Shown: positions 1 to 9,368 of the stretch, piece after piece | Layout: each line of letters starts with the position of its first letter | Position numbering within the stretch: the stretch's first letter is position 1 | Origin: Vibrio toranzoniae | Lineage (GTDB): Bacteria; Pseudomonadota; Gammaproteobacteria; Enterobacterales; Vibrionaceae | Direction of reading: 5' to 3' | Assembly (NCBI RefSeq): GCF_024347655.1 | Contig: NZ_AP025515.1 | Coordinates: 310,001 to 374,000, forward strand | DNA: 64,000 nt | Notes under the pieces: model-generated | The model's database searches: none | What the model saw: only the letters and a program-made list of their open reading frames with translations | What the model was told of the DNA's origin: nothing | Position numbers and translations under genes: made by a program

Positions 1-426
1 AGTTTTAGCAAAGTCGGCTAACACATCTTTAGTTGCGTCTAAACGCGAGATTTTGTCCCCTTGTTTAGAAGTAAAATCTTGTTCAGCCATTGAGCCCGAT
101 AAATCGACGACCACCATCACATCGCGGCCCAATTGTTCACGAACTTGTGGCTCACCTAAGATGGTTGGTTTAGCTAACGCGCAAACCACGAGTACCCAAG
201 TAATAATCAACGTGGTGCGCTGCCACCAACTTGGTGTTAACTGGCTTGCACCCTCGGATGGCGCCTCGCCAATCGCTTCTACCAACTCACTGAAAAACGG
301 CACCTTAATGGCCATTTGCTTGGTGCGATAAGCAGGTACAGCCAAGTAGACCAACAGAGGTAATGGTAACGCGATAAACCACAATGGATGCGCGAACTCA
401 AAGCTGGCAGATAAACTATCAAACAT
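1..426 (-). CDS. VWA-domain membrane protein, BatA-like (partial, C-terminus off the left edge)
   Basis: The minus-strand frame opens at ATG 424-426 and runs off the window, giving the first 142 residues. It begins MFDSLSASFEFAHP, followed by a hydrophobic segment (about 14-32) and a second one (about 70-88). A von Willebrand factor A domain then starts with the MIDAS motif DLSGS (DVMVVVDLSGSMAEQ). This order is typical of BatA-type proteins: short N-terminal membrane region, then a periplasmic VWA domain that binds a metal ion. Its start overlaps the DUF4381 gene stop by 8 bp, and it follows moxR and DUF58 genes, the usual Bat aerotolerance-type operon. The role is probably assembly or envelope stress tolerance (inference). 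The rest of the operon (BatB/BatD-like genes) is expected to the left. Confidence 0.88.
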   Translation of the reverse strand, partial: MFDSLSASFEFAHPLWFIALPLPLLVYLAVPAYRTKQMAIKVPFFSELVEAIGEAPSEGASQLTPSWWQRTTLIITWVLVVCALAKPTILGEPQVREQLGRDVMVVVDLSGSMAEQDFTSKQGDKISRLDATKDVLADFAKT

Positions 427-979
427 TATCTTGCCCCTCTGGTTTCGCTTGTACATTCGGTTTTGTTTGTACATCGGGTTTATGAAGTTTTAACCACATC
501 ATCGCAGTTTGAATCACCTCTAAACGCTGTTCAAAGGTCAAACGCACCTTGGGATCAATTAAGCTTTGCATCCACAGCCCCGACACTTCATCGGTAAAGA
601 AAGCATTGCTGTTTGCACTCGTGCCAGCACTAACAGGCAAATAAGCATTCAATCGGTTTACATAAGATTGGCCAAACAACTTTGCATTGCTGCTGTCTAG
701 ATAACGAAGCACCACTTTGAGCACCTTGAAAGTTCGCTCGGTCGAATTTTTGTCTCGCGCATCCAATAGCACGAGCTCTTTAAGCGCTTCTTTGCGATAA
801 CGATTATTCCACCATCTTAACGCCAAGCGATAAGTCAGATAGAAAGCAACCAATAGCAAGACCACACCGAGGATCTTCCAGCCGATCGTTTGGGGAACCC
901 AGCTCACGCTGTCGGGAATCGTGACATCATGCAGTTCACGAAGGATATAAGTGCTAGGAGGCGTATGTTCAATGGCCAT
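419..979 (-). CDS. DUF4381 family membrane protein of the MoxR/Bat operon
   Basis: 186 aa. A single transmembrane segment lies near residues 33-50 (GWKILGVVLLLVAFYLTYR), followed by a basic, probably cytosolic or periplasmic helical domain. The layout fits DUF4381 proteins, which sit between DUF58 and VWA genes in Bat-type operons. The ATG directly follows the TAA of the DUF58 gene with no gap, and its own stop overlaps the next start, so the three are almost certainly translationally coupled. The C-terminal tail has a near-repeat (DVQTKPNVQAKPEGQ). The molecular function of the family is unknown. Confidence 0.85.
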   Translation of the reverse strand: MAIEHTPPSTYILRELHDVTIPDSVSWVPQTIGWKILGVVLLLVAFYLTYRLALRWWNNRYRKEALKELVLLDARDKNSTERTFKVLKVVLRYLDSSNAKLFGQSYVNRLNAYLPVSAGTSANSNAFFTDEVSGLWMQSLIDPKVRLTFEQRLEVIQTAMMWLKLHKPDVQTKPNVQAKPEGQDNV

Positions 980-1936
980 TTAGCGCCCTCCTACTAGCTT
1001 TTGAAGCTGTGAAATATGAGCACCAGACGTATCTAATTCGATATAAGGAAGGTTTTTCATCGCCATTAATTCAGCAAGAGATTGTTTTTGAAGTGCCGCT
1101 TTTTGAGCAAGGCTTTCGCTCGCAAGGTTGACCTTAGATTGGCTATCGAGATTGAGCTGAAAACGACCATCACCCACCACCCAGTTCGCGCTAGCAAGAT
1201 CATGAGGCAGTGATTGCTCTAAGGGATCGGTCACCATAATGGCAAGGATGTCGTTGTGCTGCTGTAGCTGCTTGAGTCGATCAAGATGTTGTTCTTGGCA
1301 GTCACGCCAATCGCTAATAAAGATTAAGGTCGACTGTTTTAGTCTCATTCGCTTTATCAGTTCAATCCATTGACTGAACCCGACACCCTCGCTGTTACTC
1401 ACACCTAAGCTTTGATTCGCTTTAGTAAGGTGTTTAAGTTGAGCGAGTAAATCAGACTGTGAGCGCTGTGCTTTGGTATGGAATAGCTTTTGATGTGAGG
1501 CTAAAACAAAGCCAACACGGTCGCCATCTTTCAGTACTCGCCATCCACACAATGCCGCAACTTCCGCCGCCACAACGGATTTCATGGTGTTTTGAGAAGC
1601 AAAGAACATCGAGCTGCGCTGATCAACACAGATAATCACATTACGGTCTTTCTCTTCGGTATAGCTGCGAACATGAGGCTTACCCGTTCGCATCGTAACT
1701 TTCCAATCGAGATTACGGATATCATCACCTAATTGGTAATGCCGTAATTCCTCGAAGTTCAAACCACGGCCACGGAACAGAGAATTATGTCGACCTGACA
1801 GTACACTGCCCGCCTTAAGATGAGGCAACAGAGAAAACGACTCAGCTTGAGCCTGTATTCGCACTAACCTTGAGTAATCACAGTATAATCGTGGATCAAG
1901 GCCTTGCGGTTTGGGAGCTTGTGTTGGCTTCGCCAT
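980..1936 (-). CDS. DUF58 domain-containing protein
   Basis: 318 aa. The N-terminal half holds the DUF58 signature: GRGLNFEELRHYQLGDDIRNLDW (residues about 56-78), then RTGKPHVRSYTEEKDRNV and a VWA-like core beginning IICVDQRSSM. DUF58 proteins accompany MoxR ATPases and are thought to act with them as co-chaperone or adaptor proteins. The MIDAS-like motif is DQRSS rather than DxSxS, as is common in this family. The gene begins 12 bp after moxR and abuts the DUF4381 gene. Family assignment is secure; the substrate is unknown. Confidence 0.9.
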   Translation of the reverse strand: MAKPTQAPKPQGLDPRLYCDYSRLVRIQAQAESFSLLPHLKAGSVLSGRHNSLFRGRGLNFEELRHYQLGDDIRNLDWKVTMRTGKPHVRSYTEEKDRNVIICVDQRSSMFFASQNTMKSVVAAEVAALCGWRVLKDGDRVGFVLASHQKLFHTKAQRSQSDLLAQLKHLTKANQSLGVSNSEGVGFSQWIELIKRMRLKQSTLIFISDWRDCQEQHLDRLKQLQQHNDILAIMVTDPLEQSLPHDLASANWVVGDGRFQLNLDSQSKVNLASESLAQKAALQKQSLAELMAMKNLPYIELDTSGAHISQLQKLVGGR

Positions 1937-1948
1937 GACGCCCCCTAG

Positions 1949-2932
1949 TTATCCGATCTCAACATTATCAAGCAGTTCTTCAACCACTCTTTGATGGTCA
2001 ACACCATCGGCCAATGCGTCATAAGACAATGAGAATCGATGACCTAATACGGTAGGTAACATTGCACGCACATCGTCTAACGTGACGTGGTCACGCCCCT
2101 GCAGCCAAGCATAAGCGCGAGCACATTTATCCAATGAGATTGACGCTCGTGGGCTTGAACCAATCTCAATCCATTTAGACAAGTTTGATTCTGGGTAACG
2201 CTCTGGCTTACGAGTCGCCATCACTAAGGCCACAATGTAGTTTTCGACTAAATCAGAAACCGCAATATCAGGAAGTTGGCGACGAGCTTCAAGTACCAAT
2301 TCAGGTTCAATATGCTGTGGTGTGACTAATTCAGAACTGGTCTCGCTGCCTAGCTCTTCGCTACGCACCAATCGAATGATGTCGCGTTCCGCTTCGTCTT
2401 CTGGGTAATCGACCGTCACTTTCATGATGAAACGGTCCATTTGTGCTTCAGGTAGCGGATACGTGCCCTCTTGTTCAACCGGGTTTTGAGTCGCTAACAC
2501 CATGAACAAGTCTGGAAGTATATGAGTTTGGCCACCCACAGTTATTGTGCCTTCCGCCATCGCTTCAAGCAGTGCCGCTTGCACCTTTGCAGGGGCACGG
2601 TTCACTTCATCGGCCAGAACAATGCTATTGAAAATAGGACCCGGTTGGAAATGCAGTTGAGGCTTACCATCTAGCTCTTGATACACTTCAGTACCCGTTA
2701 CATCTGATGGCAGGAGATCGGGCGTAAACTGAATACGGCCAAAGCTTGTATTCAATAAATTCGCCAACGACTTCACCGAGCGCGTTTTCGCTGTACCGGG
2801 AAGCCCTTCTAGAAGCACATGGCCATTGGTCAATAATCCGATTACCAGAGCCCGAACGACGAGGCTCTGACCGATAACACTTTTCTCTGTTTGTTCAATC
2901 AGTTGGTTTATTGCTTGTTGCGCATGGTTCAT
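1949..2932 (-). CDS. MoxR family AAA+ ATPase
   Basis: 327 aa. Walker A is GLPGTAKT at residues 43-50. Walker B with sensor features follows in SIVLADEVNRAPAKVQAALLEAM, and ATQNPVEQEGTYPLPEAQMDRF is the highly conserved MoxR sensor-1/lid region. MoxR ATPases act as chaperones that activate or assemble partner complexes, usually with the VWA proteins encoded in the same operon. It is the first gene of the operon that continues with DUF58, DUF4381 and the VWA gene. No clear promoter was picked out in the 95 bp upstream. Confidence 0.93.
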   Translation of the reverse strand: MNHAQQAINQLIEQTEKSVIGQSLVVRALVIGLLTNGHVLLEGLPGTAKTRSVKSLANLLNTSFGRIQFTPDLLPSDVTGTEVYQELDGKPQLHFQPGPIFNSIVLADEVNRAPAKVQAALLEAMAEGTITVGGQTHILPDLFMVLATQNPVEQEGTYPLPEAQMDRFIMKVTVDYPEDEAERDIIRLVRSEELGSETSSELVTPQHIEPELVLEARRQLPDIAVSDLVENYIVALVMATRKPERYPESNLSKWIEIGSSPRASISLDKCARAYAWLQGRDHVTLDDVRAMLPTVLGHRFSLSYDALADGVDHQRVVEELLDNVEIG

Positions 2933-3027
2933 AGGCCTTCCCTTAATTCAATCTGGCTGCGTACATCCTACTCACAAGCCCCATAACTATTAGTTATAAG
3001 CTCGATAGCCAAGCTCACCTCATCGCT

Positions 3028-5394
3028 TTATTTAAACCTAGCTTTCAATTGGTTAATTGCCTCCGGCGGAGCCACTTTGCTCAATGATGAAATACATTGC
3101 TCAAACGCCTTTGGTACGCCCGGTATATGGCTGTTTCGCGCCAACACTTCACACTGAGCATACAGGTGCTGTGGGTTGCGACTAAATTGGTAAGCCTTAT
3201 GCAGTGATTGACTTGCCGCAAGTACATCCGACTTCTCTAAAGCCAAACCGTACACATACCAATATTGCGGGTCGGTTTGTGCGGTTTCTGCCGCTTGTTT
3301 TAAATAGTTGGTTGCCTGTTTGTAATCTTTCACTCGCAGCATTGATAGCCCTGCACTGAATGGCAGCACACTTGATTTTGGTTGCGCTTGAATGCCTTGT
3401 TTCAATGTTGCTAATGCCTTTGGCTCGTCGCCCAGTGCACGATACAAATCAGCCAAGTTGGCGTAACTGTTCTCGAAGTAAGGCTCAATCTCGATAGCAC
3501 CTTGATAGAATTCAATGGCTTTGTCGTGCTGACCTAAATCTCGGTAAACGTTACCTAAGTTCGTGCGGCCAAACCCTCTGTCAGCATTGAATTGTTGTAT
3601 CTCTATGTACTCTTCTAATGCAGGCTTGATTTGGTCTTTCTGCAGCGGATTCATTTCTCCCCAATAACGTACTAGTGCGCCTGCGGTTTCTGAACGAATC
3701 GACAATACAGAGTCTTCCAGTAGTGGCTCTATAATCTGCCAACGGTCAGTAAATGGAAAGCCGGACGAGCCTTGCACAACGCCCAAGCGGATCATTTCAT
3801 CGTCGTGTTTCACCGCTCTCGCCAATGAGATGAGCGTGTTCTTACCTGCGTTACCACCCAAACGTTCTAAGCTCGAAGCACGAATGATATTACTTAAGCT
3901 TGAATCCTGAGCTGAATACGCCAATGCATCTTCTGCACCTCTATGCCCGATTGAATCCGCGTAAAAGGCGACAGCAAAGTGTTGCTGGTTACGATACTTA
4001 GAATCTGGGAACCATTTGCCAATTTGTTGATCGGCCCATTGGTCAGTTTGGTCTTCATGACAGCTCGTACACACGTTCGGTGTTTGAATATGCTGGCTAA
4101 TATCAGGACGTGGGATATGCCAGCTGTGGTCACGCCTTGGGTCAACTTCCATGTACGTCGTTTCAGGCATGTGACAAGTGGTACATTGTGAAGCCTCGGT
4201 ATTGGCTTCATGGAATGTGTGCTTTTCAGGTGTGTATTCAGAGGCAATGTGGCATTGGCTACACACGGCTTCTTCGGCAATTTTCAGTTCTGCGGTATGG
4301 GGATCGTGACAGTTAGTACACGTGACGCCTTTCTCTGCCATCACTGATTGCAAGAAAGATCCGTAAACGTAATCTTCATCGTAGATTTGACCATCATTGT
4401 GGTAAAGCTCAGGGGTAATTAAGCTCAGACGATATTTATCAAAGAATGACCCATTAACGTGGTCACCCGTTTCATTTAGCTGAGTACGTCGGCTGTGGCA
4501 TTGAGCACAAGTTTGAACTTGATTGGTATTGATGATGTCTTTTGGTTGTAGGGTTGAGTTGCCCTCTTGATAGATCCACTCTTTCACTGACTTCGACAAG
4601 TCGCGATCGAAACCATAATGCGCCGAGACTTGGACACCCTTCCCACCATTAGCTTTTGCTGACCGGGTCTGATCAACATGCTCACTCGCAGGGCCATGAC
4701 ACGCTTCGCAACCAACATTAATCTCAGACCAAGTGGTATTGTAAGTATTGTTTGCGCTGTCGTAGTTCTTTTCTAGGTTCGTTGAGTGACAGTCTGCACA
4801 CATGAAGTTCCAGTTCTGACCACTGTTGGTCCAGTAGAATTCATCGGTGTTGGTAGTATCTGGATAGAGGTGAAACCAACGCTGGCCGCCTTCTCCCTCA
4901 CCACGAGAATCCCAAGCGAAAGGAATCAATTGAACACGTCCGTCTTCAAACTCAACCATGTATTGTTGTAGAGGTTCAAAGGCAAAGGTATAGCTGATTT
5001 TGTAATCTTTGAATTGACCGTCTGGTCCTTCGATATTGACCCAAAACTCATCACCCTTGCGAAAAAAACGGTTGGGTTTTCCTTTATGAGTCACGGTTTG
5101 ATCGTTGAAGTCGCCCAATACCGTTTCATCGTCGGCATGCTTCATCGCCATATCATGATGAGAGCCTTGCCACGCTTCCACTTCTTCGCTGTGACAGTCT
5201 ATACATGCTTCCGAGCCGACATATGTAGCTTGAGAGCTAACAAGCGAACCTTCTGATCCAACTGATAAAGCCTGTTCATTGGCATGCGTATTGACACTGA
5301 GTATCAACAACATAGGTAAAGACAACATTGCGGATAATACTGCAACTCGCTGGTGTTTCAATCCGTTCACTAGCAAGCACAACCATGCAGACAT
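3028..5394 (-). CDS. Multihaem c-type cytochrome (eight CxxCH) with C-terminal TPR repeats
   Basis: 788 aa. An N-terminal hydrophobic segment (about 16-38, ending THANEQ) looks like a Sec signal peptide, so the protein is probably periplasmic. Eight CxxCH haem-binding motifs are visible: CIDCH, CADCH, CEACH, CAQCH, CTNCH, CSQCH, CTTCH and CTSCH. They are followed by a HEAT-like stretch and then TPR units (for example RGFGRTNLGNVYRDLGQHDKA and YANLADLYRALGDEPKA). The layout resembles cytochrome c554/nitrite-reductase-like multihaem proteins fused to TPRs, a known but poorly characterised type. It is likely an electron carrier or periplasmic oxidoreductase. A terminator-like hairpin at 5533-5556 separates it from the arylsulfatase upstream, so it is probably transcribed independently. 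Confidence 0.85.
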   Translation of the reverse strand: MSAWLCLLVNGLKHQRVAVLSAMLSLPMLLILSVNTHANEQALSVGSEGSLVSSQATYVGSEACIDCHSEEVEAWQGSHHDMAMKHADDETVLGDFNDQTVTHKGKPNRFFRKGDEFWVNIEGPDGQFKDYKISYTFAFEPLQQYMVEFEDGRVQLIPFAWDSRGEGEGGQRWFHLYPDTTNTDEFYWTNSGQNWNFMCADCHSTNLEKNYDSANNTYNTTWSEINVGCEACHGPASEHVDQTRSAKANGGKGVQVSAHYGFDRDLSKSVKEWIYQEGNSTLQPKDIINTNQVQTCAQCHSRRTQLNETGDHVNGSFFDKYRLSLITPELYHNDGQIYDEDYVYGSFLQSVMAEKGVTCTNCHDPHTAELKIAEEAVCSQCHIASEYTPEKHTFHEANTEASQCTTCHMPETTYMEVDPRRDHSWHIPRPDISQHIQTPNVCTSCHEDQTDQWADQQIGKWFPDSKYRNQQHFAVAFYADSIGHRGAEDALAYSAQDSSLSNIIRASSLERLGGNAGKNTLISLARAVKHDDEMIRLGVVQGSSGFPFTDRWQIIEPLLEDSVLSIRSETAGALVRYWGEMNPLQKDQIKPALEEYIEIQQFNADRGFGRTNLGNVYRDLGQHDKAIEFYQGAIEIEPYFENSYANLADLYRALGDEPKALATLKQGIQAQPKSSVLPFSAGLSMLRVKDYKQATNYLKQAAETAQTDPQYWYVYGLALEKSDVLAASQSLHKAYQFSRNPQHLYAQCEVLARNSHIPGVPKAFEQCISSLSKVAPPEAINQLKARFK

Positions 5395-5532
5395 AACATT
5401 CCTTGTTTTTATACATCCTTATGCTTAATAAGGTAGACGTAAAAACAACGAATTTACAATTATTTAGTGGCAGTGAGCACGATAGTTGTGATTCACATGC
5501 GCGACTAGTATTGACTCATCGAAATGCACATG

Positions 5533-5556
5533 AAAAAGAGCTCCTAGGAGCTCTTT
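5533..5556 (-). terminator. Rho-independent terminator after the minus-strand arylsulfatase
   Basis: An 11-bp perfect palindromic stem (AAAGAGCTCCT / AGGAGCTCTTT) lies about 30 bp downstream of the sulfatase stop and is followed on the minus strand by a run of five T. Confidence 0.8.
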
Positions 5557-5584
5557 CGTGTTATCAGTTTCAATAAACTAAAGC

Positions 5585-7132
5585 TTACTTGTTATGGTTC
5601 TCTTGAAGTTTTTCCATAACCTGATCCAAGCTAAAGCTTGCTGCTTTTTGGCGTGGTGGGAATTCAGCAAACGTTTCTAAGAATTTGCCCACATACGCTT
5701 GCGCAGGAACGAACATATAAGCATGGTCTAACAACCAGTCATAATAGGTATTCGACGTAATATCTGCGTTTTCATAAGGATCCATACGCAGATTAAACAG
5801 CTTAGGAAGACGCAACGTCACGAACGGTTCTGACCAAATCTGCATGGTACCCGTTGCACGCTGCTCCATGAACACCGCTTTCCATTGGTTGTAACGAAGT
5901 GCCGCTAAATCACCGTCATCGGTAAAGTAGAAGATCTCAGAACGTCGACCTTTTTCTTCTTTACCGGTTAGATAAGGAAGGAAGTTATAACCATCTAGGT
6001 GAACTTTAAACGTTTTATCGCCTGCCTTATGACCCTTCAGAAGTTTCTCTTTGATTTGGTCATCACCAGCGGCGGCTGCAAAAGTTGGCAACCAGTCCAT
6101 ATGGTGCATGATCTCGTTAGAAACACTACCCGGTTCAATCTTACCGGGCCAACGAACCATTGCTGGTACACGGTATGCGCCTTCCCAGTTAGTGTTTTTC
6201 TCACCACGGAACGGTGTTGTACCGGCATCCGGCCAAGAGTTCATATGTGGACCATTATCCGTTGAGTAGAAAACAATCGTGTTGTCTTTGATACCCAGCT
6301 CATCGACTTGCTTCAATAACTGTCCTACGTGGCGATCGTGTTCCACCATACCATCAGCGTAATTACCCACACCTGTCACACCCTTACTGTCCGCTTTCAC
6401 GTGGGTTCTAAAGTGCATACGTGTCGCGTTCCACCACACGAAGAATGGTTTGTCCGCTTTCACTGCGCGATCCATGAAATCAAGTGCCGCGTCTAGTGTT
6501 TCTTCATCAACCGTTTCCATACGCTTACGCGTTAAAGGACCCGTATCTTCAATCTTGCCATCAGCAAATGATTTGATGACACCACGCGGGCCAAATTTCT
6601 TACGAAACTCAGGATCGGTCGGGTAATCTTCATTTTCTGGTTCTTCCTCAGCATTTAGGTGGTAAAGGTTGCCAAAAAATTCGTCAAACCCGTGTGCTGT
6701 TGGAAGGAATTCATCTTTATCGCCAAGGTGGTTTTTACCAAATTGACCTGTCATGTAACCCATAGGTTTCAGCATTTCTGCAATGGTTGCATCTTCAGCT
6801 TGTAAGCCAATGTCTGCACCCGGCAAGCCTACTTTACTCAAGCCTGTTCTCAGTACACTTTGCCCTGTAATAAACGTAGAACGACCTGCGGTACAAGATT
6901 GCTCTGCGTAGTAATCGGTAAACATCATGCCTTCTTTGGCAATGCTATCAATATTCGGAGTTTGATACCCCATTAAGCCAAAGGTGTACGCACTGACATT
7001 AGATTGACCAATGTCATCACCCCAAATGACGAGAATATTCGGTTTTTCTGCCGCGAATGTGGTGGTGGAAGCCACCATCATCGCAATACCCATAATTGCT
7101 AATCGACGTTTGACGCCATATTTCGCTGTCAT
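5585..7132 (-). CDS. Arylsulfatase (sulfatase family S1), secreted
   Basis: 515 aa from the ATG at 7130-7132. This start is preferred over one 17 codons upstream because it has an AGAGG-type ribosome site at proper spacing and leads straight into a signal peptide (MTAKYGVKRRLAIMG, cleavage probably at FA/AEKPN). Sulfatase hallmarks: the N-terminal metal-binding GDDIG; the formylglycine motif CTAGR with Cys80 as the residue to be oxidised; and FFVWWNATRMHFRTH and YSTDNGPH for the remaining active site. It hydrolyses sulfate esters and needs a formylglycine-generating enzyme encoded elsewhere. It is a close paralogue of the divergent gene at 7479. The natural substrate, perhaps an algal sulfated compound, cannot be read from the sequence. 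Confidence 0.93.
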   Translation of the reverse strand: MTAKYGVKRRLAIMGIAMMVASTTTFAAEKPNILVIWGDDIGQSNVSAYTFGLMGYQTPNIDSIAKEGMMFTDYYAEQSCTAGRSTFITGQSVLRTGLSKVGLPGADIGLQAEDATIAEMLKPMGYMTGQFGKNHLGDKDEFLPTAHGFDEFFGNLYHLNAEEEPENEDYPTDPEFRKKFGPRGVIKSFADGKIEDTGPLTRKRMETVDEETLDAALDFMDRAVKADKPFFVWWNATRMHFRTHVKADSKGVTGVGNYADGMVEHDRHVGQLLKQVDELGIKDNTIVFYSTDNGPHMNSWPDAGTTPFRGEKNTNWEGAYRVPAMVRWPGKIEPGSVSNEIMHHMDWLPTFAAAAGDDQIKEKLLKGHKAGDKTFKVHLDGYNFLPYLTGKEEKGRRSEIFYFTDDGDLAALRYNQWKAVFMEQRATGTMQIWSEPFVTLRLPKLFNLRMDPYENADITSNTYYDWLLDHAYMFVPAQAYVGKFLETFAEFPPRQKAASFSLDQVMEKLQENHNK

Positions 7133-7407
7133 AAAAACCTCTTCGTTAGTTGTTTGCATCCTGCCATACAACATATAGTCCATTTTTTGAACGATCGCGA
7201 GATTCGCTAAACTATTAATCTATTTGTCATTTTTCTTAACAGCGACACGCACAACTAGATGATAGAAATTAGGCACACAAACATGATAATGATCACAACT
7301 GATGTGAGAAGGCAAATCGACTAAACCAGTAAAGAACCATAAAAATCAAAACTTTAATAAACACCCATAACAATTAGTTATAACCACTATAAAAAGACAC
7401 AACCGAT

Positions 7408-7462
7408 TTTAAAGATTAATGTTTGTCCAGCGATGTGTTGCTCTAACGCATTAATCTTTAAA
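7408..7462. promoter_or_regulatory. 14-bp perfect inverted repeat in the leader of the plus-strand arylsulfatase
   Basis: TTTAAAGATTAATG at 7408-7421 is the exact reverse complement of CATTAATCTTTAAA at 7449-7462, separated by 27 nt. The second arm ends only 8 bp before the GGAG ribosome site of the sulfatase gene. It could be a protein-binding operator or an mRNA leader hairpin. The function is not known. It occupies the divergent 346-bp intergenic region between the two sulfatases, in which I see no gene. Confidence 0.6.
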
Positions 7463-7478
7463 GTGAATCGGAGTCCTT

Positions 7479-9041
7479 ATGGGTACTACAATTAATAAAC
7501 TGGCATTAGGTGTTGGCTTATTAGCCGCTTCTTCAGCGGCAACAGCAGCAGAAAAACCAAACATTCTTGCTATCTGGGGTGATGACATTGGTGTATTCAA
7601 CATCAGTGCATACAACAACGGTATGATGGGTTACGAAACACCTAATATCGACCGTATTGCTAACGAAGGCGCGCTGTTTACTGACCACTACGGGCAACAG
7701 TCTTGTACTGCTGGTCGTGCTGCATTCCTAACGGGCCAAGAACCTTTCCGTACCGGTCTATTGACTATCGGCATGCCAGGCTCTGATCACGGCATCCCAG
7801 ATTGGGCTCCCACTATCGCTGACCTTCTTAAAGAACAGGGCTACATGACCGCTCAGTTCGGCAAGAACCACATGGGTGACCAAGATAAGCACCTTCCAAC
7901 GAATCACGGCTTTGACGAGTTCTTCGGTAACCTTTACCACCTGAATGCAGAAGAAGAACCAGAGACATACTACTACCCTAAAGATCCTGAGTTCCGTAAG
8001 AACTTCGGCCCTCGAGGTGTAATCAAGTCAACGGCTGATGGTAAGATCGAAGATACTGGCCCTATGACGCGTAAGCGTATGGAGCACGCGGATGAAGAGT
8101 TCCTAGAAGAATCTCTAGCCTTCATGGAAAAAGCAGTGAAAGCTGACAAACCATTCTTCATCTGGCACAACACAACACGTATGCACGTGTGGACTCGTCT
8201 ACAAGAAAAATACCAAGGTAAATCGGGTATCAGCATTTACGCTGACGGCATGTTAGAGCACGATGACCAAGTAGGTATCCTGCTAGACAAGCTTGATGAG
8301 CTTAAAATCGCAGACAACACCATCGTAATCTACTCTACCGATAATGGTGCAGAGACAGTATCTTGGCCTGATGGCGGTGCAACTTACTTCCACGGTGAGA
8401 AAGGTACCACTTACGAAGGTGGTATGCGTGTTCCTCAGCTCGTTCGCTGGCCTGGTACAATCAAACCGGGAACTAAGATCAATGACATCATGAGTCACCA
8501 AGACTGGATCCCGACGCTACTAGCAACGGCTGGTGATGATAAAGTGGTTGAGAAGCTTGCTTCTGATAAAGGTGCGACTTACAACGGTAAAAACTGGCGT
8601 GTACACCTAGATGGTTACAACTTCCTACCTTACTTCCAAGGTAAAGAAGAAAAAGGCCCTCGTGACAGCATGCTTTACTTCTCTGCTAACGCTGAGTTAA
8701 ACGCTGTACGTTGGAATGACTTCAAGATCTCATTCGCTGTTATGGATGGTAACATTACCGATGCGGTACGTTTCCAACCAAACTGGCCCCAAGTCGTACA
8801 CCTGCGTGCCGACCCATTCGAAAAAGCACCACACGAATCTGGCATGTACCTGCGCTGGATGGCAGACAACATGTGGCTATTCGTACCGGTAGGCGGCAAA
8901 GTACAAGAGTTTATGAACACACTACCAGATTACCCAATGCAGAATAGCCAAGTGCTGAACTCTGGCAACTTCAACCAGAATACTTACATGCTTCAAGGTA
9001 GACTAAAGCAACTAGAAGCGGCAGCAGCGCAAGCTAAATAA
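7479..9041 (+). CDS. Arylsulfatase (sulfatase family S1), secreted, paralogue of the divergent gene
   Basis: 520 aa with a signal peptide (MGTTINKLALGVGLLAASSA, cleavage near ATA/AEKPN). The metal-binding GDDIG, formylglycine motif CTAGR (Cys76), WHNTTRMHVWTR and YSTDNGAE are all present, so the enzyme should be active once matured. It aligns along its whole length with the product of 5585-7132 (shared runs such as HGFDEFFGNLYHLNAEEEPE and DPEFRK.FGPRGVIKS), pointing to gene duplication with inversion. The start is supported by GGAG 5 bp upstream. Transcription probably ends at the hairpin at 9132-9165. Confidence 0.93.
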   Translation: MGTTINKLALGVGLLAASSAATAAEKPNILAIWGDDIGVFNISAYNNGMMGYETPNIDRIANEGALFTDHYGQQSCTAGRAAFLTGQEPFRTGLLTIGMPGSDHGIPDWAPTIADLLKEQGYMTAQFGKNHMGDQDKHLPTNHGFDEFFGNLYHLNAEEEPETYYYPKDPEFRKNFGPRGVIKSTADGKIEDTGPMTRKRMEHADEEFLEESLAFMEKAVKADKPFFIWHNTTRMHVWTRLQEKYQGKSGISIYADGMLEHDDQVGILLDKLDELKIADNTIVIYSTDNGAETVSWPDGGATYFHGEKGTTYEGGMRVPQLVRWPGTIKPGTKINDIMSHQDWIPTLLATAGDDKVVEKLASDKGATYNGKNWRVHLDGYNFLPYFQGKEEKGPRDSMLYFSANAELNAVRWNDFKISFAVMDGNITDAVRFQPNWPQVVHLRADPFEKAPHESGMYLRWMADNMWLFVPVGGKVQEFMNTLPDYPMQNSQVLNSGNFNQNTYMLQGRLKQLEAAAAQAK

Positions 9042-9131
9042 GCCGATTTAGGCGAGATGTTTCAAGTAAACATTAGTACCTCAGTAAACATACGCACTAA
9101 ATATATAAAGTAAGTGCATTATGAAATAACC

Positions 9132-9167
9132 AAGCCGTGGTGACTCAATGCAGTGACTACGGCTTTT
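9132..9167 (+). terminator. Rho-independent terminator after the plus-strand arylsulfatase
   Basis: A stem of AAGCCGTGGT with ACTACGGCTT (one G-U pair), extended by an inner ACT/AGT, ends in TTTT. The rest of the 327-bp stretch 9042-9368 shows no gene. Confidence 0.7.
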
Positions 9168-9368
9168 CCTCATCTAACCGACATTAGCCCCCAGTTTGTC
9201 AGTCTATTCCCCGACCATACTTTCCAAGCCGGTTTAATTTCCTTCCACCTGCCTTGCAACTTCAATTTAATGCAACTAGGTTTATAAAGTCACACCTATC
9301 CTTAACAAGGAAAATGAAGGTGGAATCAGAGCGACTCTGAATGGTCATAATCAGTTGGAATTAATGCT

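Noticed and set aside
53..331. Plus-strand ORF of 92 aa
   Set aside because: Antisense shadow of the VWA-domain gene, which fits known family motifs on the other strand.
5999..8920. Several antisense ORFs inside the two arylsulfatase genes
   Set aside because: They overlap well-supported sulfatase frames fully and show no domain or ribosome site.
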